This document shows positions 23,476 to 35,907 of a DNA stretch of 41,098 bases, piece after piece (position 1 is the stretch's first letter; each line of letters opens with the position of its first letter). Origin of the DNA: DATAQC01 sp046263055. GTDB lineage: Bacteria > Actinomycetota > Acidimicrobiia > Acidimicrobiales > AC-14. The position numbers and the translations under genes are program-made. Location: positions 1 to 41,098 of the forward strand of contig JBHELO010000151.1 of assembly GCA_046263055.1 (NCBI GenBank). Direction: 5' to 3'. The notes below the pieces were generated by a model that was given only the letters and a program-made list of their open reading frames with translations, was not told the DNA's origin and did no database searches.

Positions 23476-24491
23476 GGCCGGCGGCCGGCCACCGGCCCGG
23501 CGGGCGCCGCCCGGGGGGATCGTTCCGTCGCCCCGCGCCGTGGCCGGCGGCGGCCTCCCGCCGGGCGCTGGGGGCCGCCGCCGGCGTGCTGGCCGACCGC
23601 CTGGTGGGCGAGCCGCCGGCGGCCGCCCACCCGGTGGTGGCCCTGGGCGGGGCGATGGGCGCACTGGAGGCGGCCCTGTGGCGCGACGACCGGGGACCGG
23701 GCGTGGGCTATGCGGCGGCCGGCCTGGGCCTCGGGGCGGCGGCCGGCGCGGCGGTGGGCTCCACGGCGGCCGCGACCACCCTGGCCGTGGGCGGGCGGGC
23801 CCTGGTACGGGCGGCGGGCGCCGTCGGCCGGGCCCTCGACGCCGGCGACCTGGACGCCGCCCGGGCCCTCCTCCCCGCCCTGGTGGGCCGCGACCCCGCC
23901 GGCCTGGACGAGAAGGACATGGCCAGGGCGGTGGTGGAGTCGGTGGCCGAGAACACGGTGGACGCGGTGGTGGCCCCTGCCCTCTGGGGGGCGGCGGCCG
24001 GCGCCCCCGGCGCCCTCGGGTACCGGGCGGTCAACACCCTCGACGCGCTGGTGGGCCACCGGTGCACCCGCTACCGGCGCTTCGGGTGGGCCAGCGCCCG
24101 CCTCGACGACGCCGCCGGCTGGGTGCCGGCCCGGGTGACCGCCGCCCTGGTGGTGGCCGTGCGGCCCCGATCCGGCCCCGGGGTTTGGCGCGCCGTGCGC
24201 CGCGACGCCCCCCGCCACCCGTCGCCCAACGCCGGCGTGGCCGAGGCCGCGTTCGCGGCCGCCCTCGGCCTGCGCCTCGGGGGCCCCAGCAGCTACGCCG
24301 GTCGGATCGAGCTCCGACCTTCCCTCGGCAACGGCCGCCCGGCCGAGCCCGCCGACATTCCCCGCGCCGTGGCCCTGGCCACCGACGTGTCCCTGGCCAT
24401 TGTCGCCGCACTCGCCGGCGGCGGCGTCGCCGGGCGGGCCGCGGCCCGGGCCCGCCGGCGTGGAGGCCGACCGCTCGGGACGGGCCGGTGA
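23472..24491 (+). CDS. cbiB: Adenosylcobinamide-phosphate synthase CbiB/CobD
   Basis: A 339-residue multi-span membrane protein that attaches (R)-1-amino-2-propanol phosphate to adenosylcobyric acid. Visible motifs are LADRLVGEPPAAAHPVVALGGAMGALE near residues 44-70, the VVESVAENTVDAVVAPALWG segment, RAVNTLDALVGHRCTRYRRFGWASARLDDAAGWVPAR, and DAPRHPSPNAGVAEAAFAAALGLRLGG. All are hallmarks of CbiB. The first 35 residues are Pro/Arg-rich and unusual for the family. The GTG at 23472 forms a GTGA overlap with the cobS stop; the GTG at 23469 is an in-frame alternative. Confidence 0.94.
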   Translation: MRPAAGHRPGGRRPGGSFRRPAPWPAAASRRALGAAAGVLADRLVGEPPAAAHPVVALGGAMGALEAALWRDDRGPGVGYAAAGLGLGAAAGAAVGSTAAATTLAVGGRALVRAAGAVGRALDAGDLDAARALLPALVGRDPAGLDEKDMARAVVESVAENTVDAVVAPALWGAAAGAPGALGYRAVNTLDALVGHRCTRYRRFGWASARLDDAAGWVPARVTAALVVAVRPRSGPGVWRAVRRDAPRHPSPNAGVAEAAFAAALGLRLGGPSSYAGRIELRPSLGNGRPAEPADIPRAVALATDVSLAIVAALAGGGVAGRAAARARRRGGRPLGTGR

Positions 24492-25444
24492 CTGCCGTGG
24501 CCGTCCCCCCTCCCGGGCCCCACGGGGGCGACGGGCCCCGGCTGGCGGCCGCCCTTGGCGTCGACCCGGGGGCGGTGCTCGATCTCTCGCTGAACCTCAA
24601 CCCGGCGGCGCCCGACGCCGGCGAGGTGGTCGGCAAGCACCTGCACGCCGTCTCCCGCTACCCGGACCCCCGGACCGCCACCGAGGCGCTGGCGGTCGCC
24701 CTCGGCGTGGGAGCCGAGCGGGTCCTGCTCACCAACGGCGGCGCGGAAGCCATCGCCCTGGTGGCGGCCGAGGTGGGCGGCACGGTCGACGAGCCCGACT
24801 TCGCCCTGTACCCCCGGGGCGGTGGGCCCCGGTGGCGCTCCAACCCCCACAACCCGAGCGGCCGCCTGGAACCGGCCGACACCCCCGCCGGGGTCTGGGA
24901 CGAGGCGTTCTACCCCCTGGCCACCGGCCGCTGGACCCGGGGCGACGCCGACGCCGGCGCGGTGGTGGTCGGCTCCCTCACCAAGGTCCTGGCCTGCCCG
25001 GGCCTACGGGCCGGGTACGTCCTGGCTCCCGACGCCGCCACTGCCCGCCGCCTGGCCGGGCGCCAGACCACGTGGTCGGTCAACGGCCTGGCCGCCGCCG
25101 CCCTCCCCGACCTCCTGGCCGCCGCCGACCTGGCCGGCTGGATGCTCCAGGTGGCGGCCTGGCGGGCCGACCTGGTGGAGATGCTCAGGGCGCGGGGCCT
25201 CCGGGTGACGGTGGCCGACGCCCCATGGGTGCTGGTGCACCACGCCGGGCTGCGGGCCCGCTTGGCCCCGGCGGGTGTGGCGGTGCGGGACTGCGGGTCG
25301 TTCGGGATGGCGGGCGTGGCGCGGGTCGCCGTCCCGCCACCCGCCGGCCTGGCCCGCCTGGCCGCCGCCCTCGACGCCGCCGGCGTGCACCCGGCCGCCG
25401 AGCACCCGGGCGCCCAGGCTGGCCGGCGGGGAGGGCGGCCATGA
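24488..25444 (+). CDS. cobC: CobC-type PLP aminotransferase (threonine-phosphate decarboxylase-like), compact
   Basis: A 318-residue fold-type I PLP enzyme of the CobC/CobD group that makes the aminopropanol phosphate arm precursor. It has LDLSLNLNPAAP and SRYPDP at the N-terminus, the TNGGAEAIALVA cofactor loop, NPHNPSGRL (119-127), VWDEAF with the PLP-binding Asp138, and SLTKVLACPGLRAGY with the Schiff-base Lys166. It is about 40 residues shorter than the common length of around 360. The gap falls between EPDFALYP and the NPHNPSG motif, where others have extra strands and a helix. The GTG start is in a GTGA overlap with cbiB. Confidence 0.9.
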   Translation: MTAVAVPPPGPHGGDGPRLAAALGVDPGAVLDLSLNLNPAAPDAGEVVGKHLHAVSRYPDPRTATEALAVALGVGAERVLLTNGGAEAIALVAAEVGGTVDEPDFALYPRGGGPRWRSNPHNPSGRLEPADTPAGVWDEAFYPLATGRWTRGDADAGAVVVGSLTKVLACPGLRAGYVLAPDAATARRLAGRQTTWSVNGLAAAALPDLLAAADLAGWMLQVAAWRADLVEMLRARGLRVTVADAPWVLVHHAGLRARLAPAGVAVRDCGSFGMAGVARVAVPPPAGLARLAAALDAAGVHPAAEHPGAQAGRRGGRP

Positions 25445-26969
25445 GGGGCGCCCTGATGGTCTGTGGCACGGCCAGCGACGTCGGCAAGAGCCACCTGGTC
25501 ACCGCCCTGTGCCGCATCCTGCACCGCCAGGGGGTGCGGGTGGCACCCTTCAAGGGCCAGAACATGGCCCTCAACTCGGCGGTCACCCCGTCGGGCCACG
25601 AGATCGGCCGGGCCCAGGCCACCCAGGCGGTGGCCGCCGGGGTGGAGCCCGAGGTGGCCATGAACCCGGTGCTGCTCAAGCCCACCGGCGAGCGCACCTG
25701 CCAGGTGGTGGTCCTGGGCCGCCCTGCCGGGCACCTGGACGCCGCCGCCTATCAGCTGGCCAAGCCCCGCCTGCAGGCGACGGTGCTCGAGGCGCTGGCC
25801 GACCTCCGCCGGCGGTATGACGTCGTGCTCCTGGAGGGGGCCGGAAGCCCGGCCGAGATCAACCTGCTCCCGACCGACATCGTCAACCTGCGCCTGGCGG
25901 CGGCCGCCGGCGTGCCCGCCCTGGTGGTGGGCGACATCGACCGGGGCGGCGTGTTCGCCGCCCTCTACGGCACAGTGGCCCTTCTGCCCGACGACCTGCG
26001 CCCGCTCGTGCGGGGCTTCGTGATCAACAAGCTCCGGGGCGACCCCGCCCTGGTGGGCGACGGGTTGGTGGAGCTGGAGCGGCGCTGCGGCGTCCCCACC
26101 CTGGGCGTGCTGCCGTACATGCACGACGTCGCTCTCGACGCCGAGGACTCACTGGCCCTGTCCGGCCGCCGGCCGGCGGCCGCCGCCCCACCGGCCGGCG
26201 ACACCCTGGACGTGGCCGCCGTCCGCTTCCCTCGCATCGCCAACTTCACCGACCTGGACGCCCTGGCCACCGAGCCCGGCGTCCACGTCCGCCTGGTCGA
26301 GCAACCGGGGGCCCTCGGCCAGCCCGACCTGGTGGTCCTCCCGGGCACCAAGGCCACCGTGGCCGACCTGGAATGGCTCCGGGGGCGGGGGTTCGAGCCC
26401 GCCTTGGCCGCCGCCCGGGACAGGGGCAGCGTCGTCCTCGGGGTGTGCGGCGGGTACCAGATGCTGGGCCGGGTCGTCGTGGACGGCTTCGAGTCGACGC
26501 GAGGACGGGTCTCGGGCCTGGGATGGCTCGACGTGGCCACCGTCTTCGGCGCCGCCAAGGTCACCCGCCAGCGCCGGGGCCGGGCCCTCGGCCAGCGGCT
26601 GAGCGGCTACGAGATCCACCACGGCCGGGTCACCCGGGGGGCCGGGGCCCGGCCGTGGGTCGCCCTGGACGACGCCTACGGCCGGGAGGACGAGGGGGCG
26701 GTGGTCGCCGAGGGCACCGGAGGGGCCGACGGCGCCGGGCGGGTCCTCGGCACGAGCCTCCACGGCCTGTTCGAGGAGGACGGGTTCCGCACCGCCTTCC
26801 TGGCAGACGTGGCCCGCCGGCGGGGCCGGGCCTTCGTGCCCGCCGGCGGCTCGTTCGCGGCGGCCCGGGAGGCCCAGATCGACCGCCTGGCGGACATGGT
26901 GGAGGCCCATCTCGACCTCGGCGCGGTGGATGCCCTGATCAAGGAGGGGGCCGAGGCGCCCCCGTCGCC

Positions 26970-26973
<4 letters not shown>
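25441..26973 (+). CDS. cobQ: Cobyric acid synthase (CobQ/CbiP)
   Basis: A 510-residue enzyme that amidates side chains b, d, e and g of adenosylcobyrinic acid a,c-diamide. The N-terminal synthetase domain has VCGTASDVGKSHLVTALCRIL (P-loop), APFKGQNMALNS, the ATQAVAAGVEP stretch and EGAGSPAEINL. The C-terminal class I glutamine amidotransferase domain has VVLPGTKATVADLEWLR, the nucleophile Cys in LGVCGGYQMLG and the catalytic His in SLHGLFE. The length is normal. ATGA overlaps join it to cobC and cobN. Confidence 0.96.
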
Positions 26974-30580
<3,607 letters not shown>

Positions 30581-30584
<4 letters not shown>

Positions 30585-32479
30585 CCGCCGACCGTTCGGG
30601 CCAGGTCCCGAGTCGCTCCGGCCATCACGAACCCGACCGGTTCCCGTTCAGCGCCGTCGTCGGGCAGGACGACGCCAAGCTGGCGCTGCTGCTGGCCGCC
30701 GTCGACCCTCGCATCGGCGGGGTCCTCCTTCGGGGGGCCAAGGGTTCGGCCAAGACCACGCTGGCCCGCGGCCTGGCCGGGTTGCTGGCGCCGGGCGCCC
30801 CCTTCGTGGACCTGCCCCTGGGAGCCACCGAGGACCGGGTGGTCGGCTCCATCGACCTGGCCGCCGCCCTCACCGGCGAAGGCGTGCGCTTCCGGCCCGG
30901 CCTGCTGGCGGCGGCCGACGGCGGTGTCCTGTACGTGGACGAGGTCAACCTGCTGGCCGACCACCTGGTGGACGTGCTCTTGGACGTGGCCACCTCGGGC
31001 GTGAACCGCGTGGAGCGGGAGGGCATCGCCTCCAGCCACTCCAGCCGGTTCGTTCTGGTGGGGTCCATGAACCCCGAGGAGGGTGAGTTGCGCCCGCAGC
31101 TGCTCGACCGCTTCGGGCTGTCGGTGGACGTGGCCGCCGAGGAAGACCCCGGCCGGCGGGCCGAGGCAGTGGGGCGGCGGCTGGCCTTCGATGCTGACCC
31201 CGCCGCCTTCCGCGCCCGCTGGGACGGGGCCGAAGGTGCGCTCCGCCGACAGGTGGGATCCGTGCGCCCGGCCACGCTCGCTCCCGAGCTCGTGCGAACG
31301 GTGGCCGGCCTGTGCGCCGAGGTCGGCGCCGAGACCCTGCGGGCCGACTTGGCGACGTGCCGGGCGGCCGCCGCCCTGGCCGGCCTGGAGGGCCGGGCCG
31401 ATGCCGAGGTGGGCGACGTACGCCGGGTGGCCCACCTGGCCCTGGCCCATCGGCGCCGGCGCCAGCCGTTCGAGCAGCCGGGCCTCGACCCGGGGACGCT
31501 GGAGCGGGCCCTGGACGCGGCCGGCCCGACGGCCGGCGAACCTCCTCCGGGCCCGCCCGGTGATGCCGGGAGCGACGAGGCCCGCCCACCGCCGGCGGCA
31601 GTGCCGCCGCCGCCATCGCCACCGGCGGCAGGAGCGCCGAGGGCGGGAGCGGCAGGGCCCGAACGGGTGGCGGCGCCGGGCCCGGCCACCGCCGTCGTGC
31701 CGCTTGGCGGGCCCCGGGCCCAGTCGGGGCCCGCCGGGCGGCGCTCGCCCGGGGAGGTGCCACGGGGGCGGTTGGTGGGCGACCGTGAGCCCACGCCCAC
31801 GATGGGATCGGTGGCCCTGGCCGCCACCGTTCGGGCCGCAGCCGTACGCCGGGTGGCTCATCCCGACGGGCCGGCGATGGCGGCCACCGACGTCCGGCAG
31901 GCGGTCCGGGAGGCCAAGGTGGCCAACCTGGTGGTCCTGGCGGTGGACGCCTCGGGCTCGATGGGTGCCGCTCGGCGCATGGAAGCGGCCAAGGGGGCGG
32001 TGGTGAGCCTGCTCCTGGACGCCTACCAGCGCCGTGACCGGGTGGCGCTGGTCACCTTCGGGGGCCGCGGCGCGGAGGTCGTCCTGCGGCCCACCGCCAG
32101 CGTCGAGGTGGCCCGGGCCCGCCTGGTCGACCTTCCCACCGGCGGGCGGACGCCGCTGGCGGCCGGGCTGGCCACCGCCCTGGACGTGGCCGAGGGGGCG
32201 GCGGCCCAGGTGGACGCCTGCCGGCCATTGCTCGTCCTGGTCTCCGACGGCCGGGCCACCGACGGCCCTGCGGGCACCGACCCCCTGGAGGCGGCCCGGC
32301 TGGTGGCAGGGGCAATTCGTCGGCGGGGGGTGGCCTCGGTCGTGGTCGATGCCGAGGAGGGCCCGACTCGCCTGGGCCTGGCCGCCGAGCTGGCCGCCTG
32401 GATGGGCGCCCGCCTGGTGAGCCTCGCCGACCTGTCGGCGGGTGGGCTGAGCGACGCCGTCCGCCAGACCCTGGCCTGA
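30581..32479 (+). CDS. ChlI-ChlD fusion AAA+/VWA chelatase subunit
   Basis: A 632-residue fusion that powers CobN. The ChlI-like AAA+ module (about 20-300) has RGAKGSAKTT (Walker A 52-59), VLYVDEVNLL (Walker B 116-124), GSMNPEEGELRPQLLDRFGL (sensor/Arg-finger region) and a C-terminal helical part. A disordered Pro/Ala/Gly-rich linker covers about 312-405. The VWA (ChlD-like) domain (about 445-632) has a complete MIDAS: D456-A-S-G-S, T524 and D556. Known actinobacterial CobN proteins often pair with ChlID-type subunits. The GTG start gives a GTGA overlap with cobN, and this is the last gene of the operon. Confidence 0.92.
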
Positions 32480-32706
32480 CCCGACCTGGCCCCACACCGC
32501 CACGGGACCCCCTCCGGAAGGCCCCGTACGCCCTGGGCGCCTGCCATGACCCCGCCACGGGTCGCCGGTGACAAGGCACGTAGCAGGCGCCGCCGGCCGG
32601 GGCGGGAACGCCCCCGGGCGGCCGCCAGTTGCGCCCGCCCGATCGGTGGCTATCCTGTGCCCGCGGTCGGGCGGCGCTTTCGCAACACCAGCGAACGGGG
32701 CCTGCC
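32480..32706 (+). other. Intergenic region with a sigma-70-like promoter
   Basis: This 227-nt stretch separates chlID from the next gene and holds no gene I can support. It contains TTGCGC at 32629-32634 and TATCCT at 32651-32656 with a 16-nt spacer, a plausible vegetative promoter with a start near 32663. GC-rich imperfect inverted repeats around 32502-32528 may act as a terminator for the operon, but they are weak. Confidence 0.4.
32629..32656 (+). promoter_or_regulatory. Sigma-70-like promoter for the HTH/coiled-coil gene
   Basis: The -35 TTGCGC (32629-32634) and -10 TATCCT (32651-32656) are separated by 16 nt. They lie about 50 nt upstream of the likely CTG start at 32707. Because the transcript should begin near 32663, a start codon at 32629 is unlikely. 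Confidence 0.45.
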
Positions 32707-34026
32707 CTGGACGAGGAACCGACCACCCCGGCCGACCATCGGCCGTCCGGCGAGGACGACGGCGCCAGCGCCGTCCCGGCTGCGCCGGGGCCCGAATGGG
32801 TGCTCCAAGCGGACGCCGCCAGGATGGCCGGCTGCTCGGTCAGCGCGATACGCAAGTGGCGCCGGGAGGGCGTGGTGGCCGACCGCCTGACCACCACTCG
32901 GGGCGGGCTGGAGCGCATCGAGGTCCGACTGGCGGACGTGGTGAACCGCACCGGACCGAGGGGGCCGGGGACGTCCCGTTTCCCGGCCACCGGGGGCGAC
33001 GTGGCCACCGTGGCGTTCACCGGCACGGTGGCCGTCCCCCTCGCCGACCTCCAGGCCATGTTCTCCCAGGTCGGGGAGGCCCAGCGGCGGGCGGCCGAGG
33101 CCATCGAGCGGCTGGCGGGGACCGAGGCGGAAGGCCGGCGGCTGGCCGACCGGCTGGCCCGGACTGAGGCCGCCCTGGCCAAGGCGCGGGCCGACCTGGA
33201 GGACGAGCGCCGGCGCGGCTCGCCACGAGCGTCAGAACCGGCCACGCCGGCGACCGACGACCGTCTGTCGCGCTACCTCCGCGGCCAGGTGGTGGAGGCC
33301 GAGGCCCGCATGGCTGAGGCGCGCCGCGAGCTGGACGGCCACCGCCGGCGGATCCGCGAGCTGGAGGCCCGGATCGCCGCGTCACCGGACGCTCTGGCCG
33401 CCGCCCGCCAGGAGATCGACGCCCTGCGGGCGCGGCTGGCCCGGGCCGACGGTGTGGCCAGCAGGCTGCGGGCCGAGGTGGCCCAGCACCGCCAGCGGGT
33501 CGGGGAGTTGGAGGCTGCCCTGGCCGCCCGGCGGACCGCCCCGCCGCGGCCGGCCGCCGCCGGCACCGCCGAGCCGCCACCGCAACGAGGGGTGCGCCGA
33601 CCACTGGTGCCGGGGGGCCCCGGGCCGGTGCCGGAGCCTGCTGAGGAGCCCGACGCCCCCGTCCGTGCCTCCCGCCGGCGTCCCCCGGCGCTGGCCCGGC
33701 TGCTCGCCGGCCGATCGGGCCCGGGCCGCGCCGACGGGCCCGGCCTGGCCGAGGACGAGGCGGACGCCATGGCGTCCCGCCTCCGTGGCCTGTACGAGCG
33801 CCTGGAGGCCCGGCGGCGGGACGGCGGTCGTTCGGCGGCCGACGACGACGATCGGTGGGTGGCCGACCTGGCCGCCTACGACGAGGCCCTCGTGCAGGCC
33901 TGTGCCGACCTCGGCGTCAGCTCGGGCTTCCGACCCGGCGACCGCCTGACGGCCGCCGACCGGGTCGCGCTCACTCGGGCCCTGGCTGCCGCCGGCCTCG
34001 ACGTGAGCCATCGGGCCACGGGCTGA
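32707..34026 (+). CDS. HTH and coiled-coil protein of unknown function
   Basis: A protein of about 439 residues. It has a MerR/excisionase-like HTH near residues 28-80 (LQADAARMAGCSVSAIRKWRREG), then heptad-rich coiled-coil segments (about 115-175 and 190-280) full of Glu, Arg and Ala. A Pro/Arg-rich linker follows (about 280-340). A C-terminal helical domain contains DDDDRWVADLAAYDEALVQACADLGV. This resembles actinobacterial DNA-binding structural proteins more than a simple regulator, but I do not recognise a family. Start choice is uncertain: CTG 32707 has AACGGGG close upstream and follows the promoter, while GTG near 32800 would leave only the HTH start. Its 3' end overlaps the convergent surface-protein gene by 56 nt. 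Confidence 0.72.
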   Translation: MDEEPTTPADHRPSGEDDGASAVPAAPGPEWVLQADAARMAGCSVSAIRKWRREGVVADRLTTTRGGLERIEVRLADVVNRTGPRGPGTSRFPATGGDVATVAFTGTVAVPLADLQAMFSQVGEAQRRAAEAIERLAGTEAEGRRLADRLARTEAALAKARADLEDERRRGSPRASEPATPATDDRLSRYLRGQVVEAEARMAEARRELDGHRRRIRELEARIAASPDALAAARQEIDALRARLARADGVASRLRAEVAQHRQRVGELEAALAARRTAPPRPAAAGTAEPPPQRGVRRPLVPGGPGPVPEPAEEPDAPVRASRRRPPALARLLAGRSGPGRADGPGLAEDEADAMASRLRGLYERLEARRRDGGRSAADDDDRWVADLAAYDEALVQACADLGVSSGFRPGDRLTAADRVALTRALAAAGLDVSHRATG

Positions 34027-35518
34027 CGACGGCCGCCGGCCGGGCCGCGGGCCCGGCCCGGTCCCAGTCGAAGGGGCCCACGGCGGGGGAGACCGAGCCC
34101 GACGGGGAGCGGCGGTCGGCCAGGAACGGCGGGTCGGCGAGGACCATGTCGAGGTCGTCCGGACCCCGCAGCACCGGCTGGGGCGCCGTTCCCGCGGCCG
34201 ACAGGAGCCGGCGGGCGGCCGGGCGCCACCGGCCGGCACCGGCCAGGCGGGGGCCGCCGGGATCGGCGCCGCCGAAGCGCACGAGGGCCACACCGGCGAC
34301 GAGGAGGGCCAGGCCCCACAACGCCCACCGTTCGGTTGAGACACCCGTGCGCGAGAGCTGGGCCCCCTGCCCGGAGCCGGTCGACGCCGTGCCGATGCCG
34401 CCCGAGGCCGGCCCCGACGGCGATCCGCCCGACGTGGGTGTGGTGGCGGCCCCGGGGGCGGTGGAGGAGGTGACGGCTGCCGGTCGGCTCGTCGTCGGGC
34501 CCGCCGTCGAGCTGGGCGAGACGCCGCCACCCGGCACCGTCGTGGTGGTGGTGCTGGCGGCGGTCCGCACGGTCGAGCTGGGCGAGACGCCGCCACCCGG
34601 CGTGGTCGTGCTCGTCGCGGTGAGGGCGGTGGAGCTGGGCGAGACGCCGCCGCCGGGGATGGTCGTGCTCGTCGTGCTCGTCGCCGTGAGGGCGGTGGAG
34701 CTGGGCGAGACGCCGCCGCCCGGGATGGTCGTGCTGGTGGTGGTGGTGGTGGACCCCGACCCGCCCTGGTTGGTGAAGGAGACCTCCGTGGCCCCCGGGC
34801 CCATGGCCACCGCCACCCGTCCGGCGGCCAGGTCGGCGGCCGACGCCACCCGGTCAGGGGGTACCACCGAGATCGACGACACGTGGGTGGCGGCCGTCGC
34901 CAGTTCGGTGACGGTCACGGTCGTGCCCGCCGGGAAGCTCCCGGCCAGGCCGCAGAAACCCCCGGGGTCGGGCCCCGCGGGCACCGTCACCGCGTGATCA
35001 CCCACCATGAAGCTGAAGTTGGTTCCCTGGGCCACGCCCGCCCCTGCCACCTTGCACACCTTCAACTGGCCGATCTCGTAGGCGTTGGTGAAGGTGACGA
35101 CGGTCTGGGTGGACACGTCACCCTGGGCGATGGCCACAGTGGCCGCCCGCCCGGCCAGGTCCCGGCTCACGAGGCGGGCGGCGGGCACGGTGCCGATGGC
35201 GGTGACCACCATCCCGGACGCCCCTGCCTCGGTGACGGTGGCGGTGCCCGCCGGAAGCTGGATCGGCGCCGAACAGGCGCCGACCGGCACCGACACCGTG
35301 TGGCCGCCCACCTGGAAGTCGAAGGCGCCGGTCACGCCCGGCCCCGCCGCTGCCTTGCACACCTCGAGGTAGCCGGTGCCGGAGCTGGCAGCCAGCACGA
35401 TGGCGGGTGCGCTCAAGAAGAGCAGGCCCAGCACGATCCCGGCAGCGGCCCGCCCCCGGGCTGTCAGGCGGGAAGATCGCCGTCCGAACATCGGCAGGGA
35501 ACCCCAGCTTTCTTTCAT
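33971..35518 (-). CDS. Repetitive surface protein with LSRTG sorting-like motif and long cytoplasmic tail
   Basis: A 515-residue exported protein. A signal peptide or anchor helix (AAAGIVLGLLFLSAPAIVLAA) is followed by two related beta-rich domains of about 105 residues each (about 45-150 and 150-258), both starting G-x-L-x-V-C-K and ending VxFTN, resembling SpaA/prealbumin-like folds. A Ser/Thr-rich linker (about 262-365) holds four repeats around TIPGGGVSPSSTALTATSTT. Then comes LSRTG (an LPxTG-like motif), a membrane helix and a basic segment. Unlike normal sortase substrates, about 95 more residues follow, rich in Pro, Arg and Gly. The start is taken as ATG 35518; ATG 35491 after a GGGG site is an alternative. 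Function unknown, probably adhesive or structural. Confidence 0.82.
   Translation of the reverse strand: MKESWGSLPMFGRRSSRLTARGRAAAGIVLGLLFLSAPAIVLAASSGTGYLEVCKAAAGPGVTGAFDFQVGGHTVSVPVGACSAPIQLPAGTATVTEAGASGMVVTAIGTVPAARLVSRDLAGRAATVAIAQGDVSTQTVVTFTNAYEIGQLKVCKVAGAGVAQGTNFSFMVGDHAVTVPAGPDPGGFCGLAGSFPAGTTVTVTELATAATHVSSISVVPPDRVASAADLAAGRVAVAMGPGATEVSFTNQGGSGSTTTTTSTTIPGGGVSPSSTALTATSTTSTTIPGGGVSPSSTALTATSTTTPGGGVSPSSTVRTAASTTTTTVPGGGVSPSSTAGPTTSRPAAVTSSTAPGAATTPTSGGSPSGPASGGIGTASTGSGQGAQLSRTGVSTERWALWGLALLVAGVALVRFGGADPGGPRLAGAGRWRPAARRLLSAAGTAPQPVLRGPDDLDMVLADPPFLADRRSPSGSVSPAVGPFDWDRAGPAARPAAVVSPWPDGSRRGRRQPGPE
34509..34752. repeat. Four tandem DNA repeats encoding a Ser/Thr/Pro linker
   Basis: Copies begin at 34509, 34575, 34632 and 34698 (units of 66, 57 and 66 nt, all multiples of three). 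Each starts GAGCTGGGCGAGACGCCG on the plus strand. They encode the GGGVSPSSTA-type repeat of the surface protein and differ mainly in the run of GTC/GTG codons. Length polymorphism between strains is likely. Confidence 0.85.
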
Positions 35519-35907
35519 ATGAGTCGGTCACCAGATCATGGCGCCGAGTGGATGGGCGGGGCGGAGTCTTGGTTGTGCTTCGTGTGTATGGCAAGGGGAG
35601 CAACCTGTGGATTTCTAGCGCTCGCGCCGCCGCCAGGCGCGGATACCCGAGACCCGGATGTCGCCCCTGCCCCGCCAATCCCGCCATATCACGACAATCC
35701 CCGCTTGTGACCGGGTACCGTCCTAATATGCGCAGGAGAGCAGGTCACCGGCTGTCACGTGAGACAGGCGGCCAGGGGCGGGGCGTTCCATGACATGCCT
35801 CGGGTGTCACGCCATGACCGCGGGCGATGTCGCCCTCCGGTTGGGCCGCACGGGCCCTGTTAGCACCATGACATGACCGTCATCGACGGCCTGTTCCTGA
35901 CCCGAGC
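35519..35907. other. Divergent intergenic region with repeated CCATGACATG motifs
   Basis: This 389-nt stretch lies between the divergent surface-protein and ECF sigma genes and is AT-richer than its surroundings. It holds CCATGACATG at 35788-35797 and again at 35866-35875, several TGTCAC hexamers, and the inverted repeat CTGTC(ACGTGA)GACAG at 35752-35767. TAATAT at 35724-35729 could be a -10 box, but I see no well-spaced -35. These may be regulator sites; no gene is supported here. Confidence 0.4.

Noticed and set aside
32502..32528. Possible terminator hairpin after chlID
   Set aside because: The inverted repeat is interrupted by several mismatches and lacks a T tract, so it is not listed as a feature.
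34509..34752. Regular repeats considered as a CRISPR array
   Set aside because: The units are contiguous, in frame with a Ser/Thr linker and have no unique spacers.
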